From a bacterium (GTDB lineage: Bacteria; Krumholzibacteriota; Krumholzibacteriia; LZORAL124-64-63): a stretch of DNA of 64,000 nt. The position numbers and the translations under genes were made by a program. Of this stretch, positions 51,427-59,360 are shown piece after piece. Within the stretch, counting starts at the first letter, position 1. Each line of letters opens with the position of its first letter. The DNA is taken from contig JADJQR010000001.1 of assembly GCA_016712675.1 (NCBI GenBank), positions 4,030,001 to 4,094,000 of the forward strand, read 5' to 3'. The notes below the pieces were generated by a model, which worked only from the letters and a program-made list of their open reading frames with translations, made no database searches and had not been told where the DNA came from.

Positions 51427-52671
51427 TCAACCAGTCCCGATCATGCGCAGGGGGATCGCATAGATCCGGTCCCCCAGGGGAACCAGCGTCTCGCCATCGT
51501 ACAGCAAAGCTCCGCAACGGAACCCGTCGCCTACGGCGTCCCTCAGGCGCTCGAGTCCGCGGCGGTCCGAATCCCTCAGGGTTGCTGAAGCCTTGACCTT
51601 GATGCCGACGACACGGTTCGGGCCACGTTCCAGGACGAGATCGACTTCCTGCTGGTCCTTGTCACGGTAGTGGGAGAAGCGGACGTTGTGCTCCCAACCG
51701 CTGGCCTGGCGGCGGAGTTCCTGGACGACGAATGTCTCGAGCAACTGCCCGAGCAGGGTGCGGTCATCGCGAAGGTCCGCAGCCTCGACGCCAAGCAGCG
51801 CACACGCCAGGCCCGTGTCGGTCAGGTGGAGCTTCGGGGTCTTGACCAGGCGCTTCAGCCGATTGGCGTGCCAGGCCGGAAGCTCTTCCACGAGGAAGAC
51901 GTGGCGCAGCAAGGTCAGATAGTCGCCCACGGTCGTGCGATTGACACCGAACGGCCCGGCAATCCCGCTCACGTTGACCAGTCGGGCCGTCTGCCCGGCT
52001 GCGAGTTCCAGCAGACGCGGCAGGATGTCAAGCCGGTGGATGCGGGAGAGATCGCGGACATCGCGCTGGATGATCGCGTCCAGGTAATCGCGAACCCAGG
52101 CCCGCCGGCCTCGCTCGGTGTCGCGCCGCACGACTTCGGGGAATCCCCCCCGCACGATGAGGTTCGCCAGTTCCGGGCCCAGGCGTTCGCTGTGGGCGAT
52201 CTTGAACTCGCCGGCGAAGATCCGCTCCAGGAACTGCGGCTGATGCCGCCCGATCTCCACTTCGCTCAGGGGATGGAGGCGGACGGTCTCCATGCGACCG
52301 GCAAGAGAATCGGCGACCCGGGGGACGAAGAGCGCGTTCGCCGAACCCGTGAGCAGGAACCGCCCTGGCCGACGATCACGATCGACCGCCTGCTTGATGG
52401 CGAGGAAGAGCTCGGGGACCCGCTGGACTTCATCGATGGTGACGGGGCCTTCGAGATCGAGCACGAACCCGGCGGGATCCGCCTGGACCGAGGCGAACGT
52501 CAGTGCATCGTCCAGGGTGAGGTACTGGCGATCCCCGTCCTCGCCGAGGCTCCGGGCAAGCGTCGTCTTGCCGCACTGCCGCGGCCCATGCAGCAGCACA
52601 ACGGGGGAATCGGCGAGAGCCTCACGCAGGCGCGCCCGGACGAGGCGGGGGTATAGTTCGGTTGTCGCCAT
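51427..52671 (-). CDS. AAA_14/DUF4143 family ATPase
   Basis: A 414-residue protein with Walker A in VVLLHGPRQCGKTTLARSLG, Walker B in VTIDEVQRVPELFLAIK, a sensor segment FLLTGSANALF and the DUF4143 C-terminal half (KLHLTDTGLACALLGVEAAD, then YRDKDQQEVDLVLERGPN). The latter resembles a PD-(D/E)xK nuclease-like core (EVD followed by VVGIKVKAS). Such genes are widespread accessory genes of unclear role. It is flanked by two diverged copies of the lpd 3' end and an AT-rich upstream spacer, consistent with insertion as a unit. Confidence 0.9.
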   Translation of the reverse strand: MATTELYPRLVRARLREALADSPVVLLHGPRQCGKTTLARSLGEDGDRQYLTLDDALTFASVQADPAGFVLDLEGPVTIDEVQRVPELFLAIKQAVDRDRRPGRFLLTGSANALFVPRVADSLAGRMETVRLHPLSEVEIGRHQPQFLERIFAGEFKIAHSERLGPELANLIVRGGFPEVVRRDTERGRRAWVRDYLDAIIQRDVRDLSRIHRLDILPRLLELAAGQTARLVNVSGIAGPFGVNRTTVGDYLTLLRHVFLVEELPAWHANRLKRLVKTPKLHLTDTGLACALLGVEAADLRDDRTLLGQLLETFVVQELRRQASGWEHNVRFSHYRDKDQQEVDLVLERGPNRVVGIKVKASATLRDSDRRGLERLRDAVGDGFRCGALLYDGETLVPLGDRIYAIPLRMIGTG

Positions 52672-52781
52672 GCGGCGGATTGTCAGCTAACTCTCGTCCA
52701 ATTGCAATAATTTATTCGTCCGAATGCCATATATAGTGCGTCCAATTGCAGGAATAGAGGCGCGGGACCAGAATCTGAGAA
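52672..52781 (-). promoter_or_regulatory. AT-rich upstream region of the AAA_14 ATPase gene
   Basis: This spacer is far richer in A and T than its surroundings and contains CGTCCAATTGCA twice (near 52695 and 52740) plus TATATA. It probably holds the ATPase gene's promoter and belongs to the inserted segment. Confidence 0.45.
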
Positions 52782-52862
52782 GGACGATCCATCCGCATCC
52801 GACGTTGTCGGAGACGGTGTACGACGCGGCGCAGGGGTTGTTCAAGCCGTAGGGCACACGAG
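52782..52862. repeat. Direct repeat, second copy (detached lpd 3' end)
   Basis: It encodes an orphan tail (HPHPTLSETVYDAAQGLFKP plus stop) nearly identical to the lpd C-terminus. About ten differences, mostly synonymous or in the last four codons, separate it from 51149-51229. It is probably the remnant of an original lpd end. Confidence 0.8.
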
Positions 52863-52965
52863 CCGTTTCACAGGCGTCAACGTCTGGACAGCCTCCACCC
52901 CGGGACCGTGCAGGCGCACCAGGTACGACCCGGAAGCGACCCGAGCGGCCGCGCAGGTCGTACAC
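52842..52965 (-). pseudogene. Remnant of a FlgD-tailed secreted protein
   Basis: On the minus strand, VYDLRGR is followed in another frame by RVASGSYLVRLHGPGVEAVQ and TLTPVKRL before a stop. These are the two ends of the FlgD-like tail seen in the intact secreted proteins, with about 30 intervening residues deleted. The remnant ends about 20 bp before the IS1111-type element, so the element probably interrupted it. Confidence 0.6.
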
Positions 52966-53120
52966 ACACGGTCCCGCTAGACCCTATGGAGTGACCGGCC
53001 CCCTTGTCGTAACGTCGCCACTGTCGTTCAGGTGGTAGACGATGGCGGCCGGGTGGCAAGCACCGCAGTCGCGGGTTAGCGCCGAGGCGCCAGAGCCGCA
53101 TGCGACGAAGGGAGCCGGCG

Positions 53121-54211
53121 ATGAGCAGTATAACCTACGTCGGGCTGGATGTGCACAAGAGGACGATTGCCGTGGCGATGCTTCAGACCGGGACCGGGGA
53201 AGTGCTGCAGTGGGAGGTGGCGAACGAGCCGACCGCCTTGAAGCGATTGATCCGCAAGCCAAGCCGCACGCGCCGTTGCGATGTGTGTACGAGGCCGGCC
53301 CCACGGGCTACGGCCTGCAGCGGCAACTCCAGGGGAAGGGATCGATTGCATGATCGCCGCGCCGTCCCTGATCCCGGTGCGCCACGGGGACCGGGTCAAG
53401 ACCGACCACCGGGACGCCCGTAAGCTGGCCCATCTGCATGCCGCGGGGCTGCTGACCGCGGTGCACCCCCGACCGAGGACGAGGAGTCGGTCCGGGATCT
53501 GTGCCGGTGCCGGGAGGATGCGCAGCTGGACCTGGTGCGCTCACGGCAGCGCCTCGGCAAGTTCCTGCTGCGCCGGTCGCTGGTCTTCCATGACGGCAAC
53601 CAGTGGTCGCAGAGGCACCATACGTGGCTGCACGGATTGAAGTTCTCCCGGGCCGCCGACCAGGTCGTGTTCGAGGACTACATGCTGGCCCTCGAACAGC
53701 ACGAGGCCCGGGTTGCGGCTCTGGACGAGCAACTGGCCGCCGTGGCCGCGCAGGACCCGTACCGCGAACCGGTGGCTCACCTTCGCTGCTTCCGCGGTAT
53801 CGACACGGTCACCGCCCTGTCCCTGGCCGCCGAGCGCACGACGTCCGCCGGTTCCCGACCGCGCCTGCACTGATGGCCTACCTCGGGCTCGTGCCGAGTG
53901 AGCACAGCAGCGGCGAACATCGACGACGAGGCGGGATCACCAAGACTGGCAACCGCCACGTCCGGCGCCTGCTGATCGAGACCGCCTGGCACTACCGGCA
54001 CAAGCCCGCGGTGGGGGTGAGGCTGGCCAAGCGTCGGCGCGGGCAACCACCCCAGGTGATCGCCCGGGCTGATCGGGCGCAGCAACGGCTGTGTACGCAG
54101 TACCGGCGGCTGGTCGGCAAGAGCAAGCACCACAACACCATCGTCGTGGCCATCGCGCGGATGCTGATCGGGTACGTGTGGGAGACGCTGCGTGAGGCGC
54201 AGCCAAGTTAG
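53121..54211 (+). pseudogene. IS110/IS1111 transposase, multiply frameshifted
   Basis: The reading frame starts well (MSSITYVGLDVHKRTIAVAM, with the first DEDD aspartate) but then passes through at least four frames. The pieces are RCVYEAGPTGYGLQRQLQGK, MIAAPSLIPVRHGDRVKTDH with RDARKLAHL, then SVRDLCRCREDAQLDLVRSR, and finally APALMAYLGLVPSEHSSGEH with HVRRLLIETAWHYRH, the Transposase_20 domain. Shifts lie near 53270, 53340, 53470 and 53850. The protein cannot be active as it stands. Confidence 0.85.
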
Positions 54212-54374
54212 GCCTGAACCAGAACCCCGGGATCGGCGGTCGGAGACGGCGGATGAGAACAGGCACGATCCGGAGAACCCGCGTTATCGGTAAGCGACTG
54301 GGCCGAACAGTCCAGACTCGCGATGCTAGACAGCGGTACCTCCCGACGGAGCACGGTCATGCGGCACGGCACCG

Positions 54375-54389
54375 GTGCGCCGGCGCAAC
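54375..54389. repeat. GCGCCGGCGC-centred palindrome inside the IS 3' region
   Basis: GTGCGCCGGCGCAAC carries the perfect core TGCGCCGGCGCA (54376-54387). It is another member of the recurring palindrome type, here in the non-coding part of the IS1111-type element. Confidence 0.4.
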
Positions 54390-54472
54390 CCGCGAATATC
54401 AGAGTGACACGTCGTCGAAGCGTCCTGCCTCGTCCGCCCTCCCCGACCGTCGTGGCCTTGAACCGATAAGGG

Positions 54473-54504
54473 AAGGGCCGCCTCCCTGACGGAAGACGGC
54501 CCTT
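54473..54504 (-). terminator. Hairpin downstream of the beta-helix gene
   Basis: AAGGGCCG (54473-54480) pairs with CGGCCCTT (54497-54504). Read on the minus strand, it follows the beta-helix gene stop by about 19 nt, but it lies inside the IS boundary, so the terminator may have been brought in by the element. Confidence 0.5.
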
Positions 54505-54522
54505 GACTTGGGTCACTCCATA

Positions 54523-55734
54523 TCAGCGGAACATCACCTTCACCTCTCCCCAAGATGTCACGTCGGTCGGCACCGGCCCACCCGCGAAGGGCTCGAACAC
54601 CACCTTGCAGGCGACGGGCGGGTAGCACCGGTTGTCGCAGATCGACGCACGGATGGACTCCGCATCCGATGTGCCCCAGAAATTGTCCGTCAGATCGATC
54701 GCCGTGACCGGTTCGTCATAGTACTCGCTGTAGAACGCCCATCCGGAAGCGGGGAGGAAGTCGCTGCCGTGGATGGACGCGCGCCCGCCGAGATTCACGA
54801 CCAGTGCGGAAGCGGTGGTGCCGGAAATGACAAGAGATCTTGCCGTCACGATCCCGCCATCGATCTCCAACCCCCGGGTACCGCCCGTCAGGGCGGTGTT
54901 CGCGAAGTCGACCGTGGCACCGGACATGACCCACGCCGAAGCGAACGATGAGTTCACAACCGCGCAGTTCTCGACTCGGCCCTTGCTTTCCGCCTGGAAC
55001 ACGATGCCACTCTGCGCATCCTCGATGGTCGTGTTGCGGATGACGACATCCTCGGCCCACGGCATGACCTCGACCCCCGTCGCGCCTCCGCGTATGGTGC
55101 AGTTGTCGATCAGGCAGCTGTCAGGGTGTCTCTTGGTGTGATAGACCACGATGGATCCGGTGCTGTTGGGCTGCTCGAAAGTGCAGTCCCGGACGATCGC
55201 CTCGACCTTGTCGACAACGATGCTGGCGCCGCGATCGCCGCCGATAAACACACATGACCGAATCAAGAGATGGCCGTTCGCCCAGTTGATTCCGAGGTCG
55301 GTGTTCTCAATCGTCATGTTCTCGATGGCCACATCGTGACCGCCGTCCGAGTAGAACACCTGGGACATCGCGTCCGTCTTGCCCGCTGGCCCCAGGAATG
55401 TCCTGTCACATCCGGATCCCGTGATTCTGAGTCCGGACTTCTTGACGCCGACGATCGTGCTCACCGACCACGGTGGGAACTCTATGGTACGAAATGTCGC
55501 AAAGCGGCCTGGCCCGATGCTGATCGTGTCGCCGGGCGCCGCGGCCTCGACGGCGGGCTGGATATCTGAATAGTCGCCGGATCCGTCCACCTCCACGTGC
55601 CAGATGCGGGCACCCGCGCTGGTGGCGGCAAGCAGCACGAACAAGCCCATCGCCAGCCGTGCAATGGCAAAGGTCGACACCTCAGGAACCTCGCTTGGTC
55701 GAGCCATCTGGGCCCGTGTGCGTGGTCGCGCCAT
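54523..55734 (-). CDS. Secreted right-handed parallel beta-helix protein
   Basis: A 403-residue exported protein. A signal peptide (ARLAMGLFVLLAATSAGA) is followed by VDGSGDYSDIQPAVEAAAPG and GPGRF, the usual entry to pectate-lyase-like beta-helices. Parallel-strand repeats follow: VAIENMTIENTDLGIN, LIRSCVFIGG, CLIDNCTIRGGATGVEV, VVIRNTTIEDAQSGIV. It ends PVPTDVTSWGEVKVMFR, like other proteins of FCB lineages ending in an aromatic-basic tail. Catalytic residues are not evident. The ribosome site is weak; ATG 55704 is an alternative start. The stop codon touches the IS repeat. Confidence 0.8.
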   Translation of the reverse strand: MARPRTRAQMARPSEVPEVSTFAIARLAMGLFVLLAATSAGARIWHVEVDGSGDYSDIQPAVEAAAPGDTISIGPGRFATFRTIEFPPWSVSTIVGVKKSGLRITGSGCDRTFLGPAGKTDAMSQVFYSDGGHDVAIENMTIENTDLGINWANGHLLIRSCVFIGGDRGASIVVDKVEAIVRDCTFEQPNSTGSIVVYHTKRHPDSCLIDNCTIRGGATGVEVMPWAEDVVIRNTTIEDAQSGIVFQAESKGRVENCAVVNSSFASAWVMSGATVDFANTALTGGTRGLEIDGGIVTARSLVISGTTASALVVNLGGRASIHGSDFLPASGWAFYSEYYDEPVTAIDLTDNFWGTSDAESIRASICDNRCYPPVACKVVFEPFAGGPVPTDVTSWGEVKVMFR

Positions 55735-55794
55735 CACATGAGATGGACCAGATCACCATACGGCAAGGAACCGGATAGTCCAAGATCAGGGAAC

Positions 55795-55910
55795 TGTACG
55801 TTGAATGCACCCCGATCCACCACCGGCATGCCGTTCCGACCCCGTGCGGCACCAATTCCACGCATTCACGCACACACGCCCCCATCCGCCGCACAGCCGA
55901 ACCGGTGCAC
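55795..55910. repeat. IS91-related end fragment, copy A
   Basis: This stretch resembles 56700-56825 (GTACG, CACCCCG-like words, GCGGCACCAATTCC and GCCCCCATCCGCCGC) and, in part, 62885-62950. The similarity continues, in the other two copies, into IS91-type transposase sequence. Here only the outermost part remains, immediately upstream of the beta-helix gene. Confidence 0.5.
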
Positions 55911-56019
55911 GAACGCAACGGCACCGAAGCGGGCGCCGCGGCCGGCAAGAAAGCCGCCGCCGCGGCATCCGCCGCGACGGCGTTCAGGACAAGGAGCTGC
56001 GCCGCGAGTCGTCCCGGCC

Positions 56020-56655
56020 TCAGGGACACTTCCTGCCGAGGGCGCGGTTCATCTCGACGATGTCGCTGAGATTCACACTGCCGTCCCGGATCAGATCGGA
56101 GCGAAAGGCATAGTGACCGACGAAATCAGCAGCGAAGCGGGCAACGTCCGACAAATCGACACGCAGGTTCCCGTCGATGTCCGGACTGTTGAACTTCAGG
56201 GCCAGCACGCCCGCCTGCACCCCGTGGCCGTTCACGTACACATGACACGGTGCCTGGCTGTGGCCGCCGGCGAGCAACGGCCGGGTCCACTCGGTGTGTC
56301 CGAGGGCGTCGGTTGCGTGGTCGGCCGTGCTGCCGCCGGCGCACAGGACCAGTCCTTCATCCTCGGCACCCAACCAGAGGTCTGCGGCCGGGACACCTTG
56401 CAGAGGACCGCTATCGTCGTTCGCCTGCAGATGAATCGTTGCGTCGACGATCTGGCCGAACGGGTTCCTCGCGGCGGTCAGGGGGTTGCCGGTGCCGTCG
56501 GGTACGACCAGCAGCGTGGCCGAATTGCCGGCGGCCAACCCCCAGGTGACCTGGTAGTACGGGCCTCCGACGCTCGCCGTCGCGGTGCCAGCCAGTGGGC
56601 CGGCCAGTCCGGCGAGCAGAAACAGCGTGCAAACCATGGACCTCGTGGAGATCAT
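56020..56655 (-). CDS. Secreted protein with C-terminal dockerin-like domain
   Basis: A 211-residue exported protein. The signal peptide (MVCTLFLLAGLAGPLAGTATA) leads to a roughly 120-residue domain of unknown type (YYQVTWGLAAGNSATLLVVP, DLWLGAEDEGLVLCAGGST). It ends in two EF-hand-like loops, SPDIDGNLRVDLSDVARFAA and SDLIRDGSVNLSDIVEMNRA, the duplicated calcium-binding pattern of dockerin type I. No cohesin is visible in the window. ATG 56655 is preferred over GTG 56667. Confidence 0.75.
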   Translation of the reverse strand: MISTRSMVCTLFLLAGLAGPLAGTATASVGGPYYQVTWGLAAGNSATLLVVPDGTGNPLTAARNPFGQIVDATIHLQANDDSGPLQGVPAADLWLGAEDEGLVLCAGGSTADHATDALGHTEWTRPLLAGGHSQAPCHVYVNGHGVQAGVLALKFNSPDIDGNLRVDLSDVARFAADFVGHYAFRSDLIRDGSVNLSDIVEMNRALGRKCP

Positions 56656-56696
56656 GGGTCCGATCACTTTCCAGGGGATTCGTCCGCAGTCGACTT

Positions 56697-57810
56697 TCAG
56701 GGGATGTACGGGTTCATCCTACCACATCGGCGCACCAAAGGCAACGCGGACGCCGTTTCCACCCCGAGCGGCGCCAATTCCCCGCGTTCACGGGCCCATG
56801 CCCCCATCCACCGCTCTGCCGAGGCTACGGCCCATTCCGGTTCCGCTGTCAGGGGATCACTCCCAGCCGTCCGCCGCCGCCCCGCCGTCTGGTCCATCTC
56901 CGGCCAGTCGCCGGTGGCGATCGTCTGGTCGAACCCGAACTCCAGCTGCGGCGGCGATCGCGCCGGCAGCACTACGGGCGGCTGCGTGGGCAGTCGGCCT
57001 GCGGCCGACCGGCGGAAGCCGCTTGGGCACCGATGGCAACCACGCACGTTCGCCGATGACGCCGATGTGCTCGAGGATCCGCTCGACCTGCGGCTGGTCC
57101 AGCACGAACGCGATGTTGCGCATCAACTCACCGCATTTCGGGCATCTCAGGGGGAGGCATTCATAGATCCGCACCAGCAGCAGCGCCCAGCAGCGGGCCG
57201 CGGCGCGGCGCAGTTTCAACAGCGGCGATGACGGATCGGGCTCGGCCGGCTCGGCCGCCGGCAGCCCCATGCTCGCGCGCGCCTGCTCGAGCAGCTGAAG
57301 CGTCGCCCCCGCCGGCCCGGCCGATGCGGTCACCGCCTCGCGCAGCGCCGCAGTGGGCGCCAGCACGCCGCAGTAGCGAGGCTTGTGCAGTCGCGGCGAG
57401 GTCACCAACTGGGCCAGCAGGTCCAGCAGCTCGAGCGGGGTCAGCAACAGTTCGGTGCGGCCGTCGGCGGTCGGGCGGCGCAGGCTGTAGACCAGGGTCT
57501 GTTCGTTGAGGCGGCCCAGGCGCTCCTGGCTCAGCGGCGGCCGGGCGCAGTACCGCACCAGACGCTCGAGGCCCTGGCGGTCCCAGCCCGGGATCGTCAC
57601 CGAGGCGTCGACCGACCAGCCGCCGCCGTGTTCCAGGCTGTCCAGTACGTGAAGGGCATCGTCATCGAGGTGGCCGTGCCGGTGCAGCCAGCGCAGGCCG
57701 CGGTGGCGCATCTTGGCTTGAACCGCTTCGAAGTCATCTCGTTCCAGGTCGAGCGCCGGGTGAAAGACCGCCTCGTCGTCATCGCCGGCGCTGAACACGC
57801 CGTCGGTCAC
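56697..57810 (-). pseudogene. IS91-family transposase, N-terminally truncated and frameshifted (copy B)
   Basis: The C-terminal half of an IS91/ISCR-type transposase is recognisable: LERLVRYCARPPLSQERLGR, LLTPLELLDLLAQLVTSPRL, KPRYCGVLAPTAALREAV and CPKCGELMRNIAFVLDQPQV. The N-terminal catalytic part is missing upstream of about 57810. A ~65-bp insertion near 56990-57055 shifts the frame just before the usual ending (LEFGFDQTIATGDWPEMDQ), which is intact in copy C. Not functional. Confidence 0.8.
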
Positions 57811-57960
57811 GCGACGTGCGGACCTGTGTTTCCATGTCAGCGGCGCCGGCGCGTTCGCGACGAGCGAGCGGGTGAACCTGTTCCTGGCCCGGGCGGACAG
57901 GGTTTCGCTGTGCGGGCCGCTGACGTTGCTCCGTCGCTAGGTCGACCGCGGGCAAGAACC

Positions 57961-57995
57961 GACGGCCGCCACTGCCTGGCGCAGCGGCGGCCGTC
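57961..57995 (-). terminator. Hairpin terminator after the FGE-like gene
   Basis: GACGGCCGCC (57961-57970) pairs with GGCGGCCGTC (57986-57995), extended outward by AACC/GGTT. It lies about 95 nt behind the stop of the minus-strand gene at 58089 and marks the border with the IS91 remnant. No other gene is seen in 57811-58088. Confidence 0.6.
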
Positions 57996-58088
57996 TTGGT
58001 TCGCGAGGCGCGGGGAAACGGAGTCCCCTTGGTCGTCAGTCTACGCGATCTTCCGGAACCGTCGCCGGCCACGACGCCTCCGCGGCGT

Positions 58089-59330
58089 TCAGTTGACCGA
58101 TTTCACCAGCCGGAAGCCGATGTTGTGGCCCGAATTTGCCGGCGGTTCGCCGCCGATTCTCGCGGCCGAGCGGCAGTACGCGGCACCGTCCACCCAGCTT
58201 CCCCCGCGGCGGATCCGAATCGTGCCGGAACTCGCCCCGACCGGATCGACGACGGTGTCCGTCCCGTAGGCCCCGTACCAGTCGTTGCAGAACTCCCACA
58301 TGTTGCCATGCATGTCGTAGAGCCCGGCGGCGTTGGCCGTCTTGCCGGCGCCGGCGTGCACGACACTGCTGGCGTTGCAGCTGAACCAGCCGACCGCGGC
58401 CAGATTCGGGTCCGTCGGGCTGCAGTTGGTGGACGTGATGGCGCCATTGCAGAACGCCGTCGTGCTTCCCGCCCGGCACGCGTATTCCCATTCGGCCTCG
58501 GTGGGCAGCCGATAGCCTCGCGCGTCATACGGGGCGCCCGCGTTGCACGACCACGTCACATGATCGTAGGCCGGGGTGCGTCCTTCGCGGAGGCTCAGCC
58601 AGTCGCAGTACGCCGCCGCCCCGTACCAGGTGGCCTCCTTCACGGGCAACGTCGGAGCTGTCGTGCTGAACTGGCCTGCGGCCGCGTTGTAGTCGATCGC
58701 ACAGTCGCTGTCGTCCAGATCCAGCAGTTCGCGGGTCGAGCCCATGTTGTCCACGACGGACAAGGCGGTGGCCGTCACGTATCCCTGGTCCTTGGCCCAT
58801 TGGACCAGTTCCATGAACTGCTGGTTCGTGACTTCCGTCTCCTGGATGTCGAAGCCATGCGTGAGCTGCACCTCATGCTGAACCTCGTCCGACTGGCGTC
58901 CGAGTTCACCGGCGGGGCTGCCCATGGTGAAAGTCCCCGCATCCAGGCGCCGGAACCCGGCCGGGATGCTCCCGCAGCCGTCATCCGCATACACGCGCAC
59001 CACCAGCTGGTTGGACTCGACATAGCCGATATCGGCGCCCGCATCCCAGCGCGCCGTCCGCTGCGTGCCGGGCACGACCCCGGCTCCTGCCTCGCCGGAG
59101 ACGGCGTCGCACTCGCCGTCGAACGACTGTCCACCATTGATGGAGTAGACGAGGGTGATGAAGAGCGGATCCCCGTCGGCATCCGCCACGTCGTACGTGA
59201 TGTCAACGAGTCCGGTGTGCGCGACCGGCGCGGCCACGACGTTGGACACCACCGGCTGCGTGTTGGCGAGGACGCCCCCGGCCGCAAGCAGGGAGAGAAC
59301 CGTTGCTAGAGCGATCGTTCGCAGGCTCAT
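58089..59330 (-). CDS. Secreted formylglycine-generating-enzyme-like (FGE/SUMF1 domain) protein
   Basis: A 413-residue exported protein. The signal peptide (ATVLSLLAAGGVLA) precedes a ~90-residue beta-sandwich-like region (VVSNVVAAPVAHTGLVDITY). An FGE-sulfatase domain follows: FTMGSPAGELGRQSDEVQHE, ETEVTNQQFMELVQWAKDQG, YRLPTEAEWEYACRAGST, AAGLYDMHGNMWEFCNDWYG, RIRRGGSWVDGAAYCRSAAR and IGFRLVKS. Many bacterial members lack sulfatase-activating activity and act as binding or lectin-type folds, so enzyme function is not claimed. It lies 30 nt behind the metalloprotease gene and is probably co-transcribed. Confidence 0.88.
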   Translation of the reverse strand: MSLRTIALATVLSLLAAGGVLANTQPVVSNVVAAPVAHTGLVDITYDVADADGDPLFITLVYSINGGQSFDGECDAVSGEAGAGVVPGTQRTARWDAGADIGYVESNQLVVRVYADDGCGSIPAGFRRLDAGTFTMGSPAGELGRQSDEVQHEVQLTHGFDIQETEVTNQQFMELVQWAKDQGYVTATALSVVDNMGSTRELLDLDDSDCAIDYNAAAGQFSTTAPTLPVKEATWYGAAAYCDWLSLREGRTPAYDHVTWSCNAGAPYDARGYRLPTEAEWEYACRAGSTTAFCNGAITSTNCSPTDPNLAAVGWFSCNASSVVHAGAGKTANAAGLYDMHGNMWEFCNDWYGAYGTDTVVDPVGASSGTIRIRRGGSWVDGAAYCRSAARIGGEPPANSGHNIGFRLVKSVN

Positions 59331-59360
59331 GATCCACACTCCATTCCCGTGCCAGGGTTG

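Larger units (their letters stand above)
52985..54522 (+). mobile_element. Decayed IS110-family (IS1111 group) insertion sequence
   Basis: TATGGAGTGACC (52985-52996) and its exact reverse complement GGTCACTCCATA (54511-54522) bound a 1.54-kb segment holding one frameshifted IS110-type transposase. Short subterminal inverted repeats and a long non-coding stretch behind the transposase (54212-54510) fit the IS1111 group, in which the guide (bridge) RNA is expected on that side. The right repeat abuts the stop codon of the minus-strand beta-helix gene. Confidence 0.75.
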
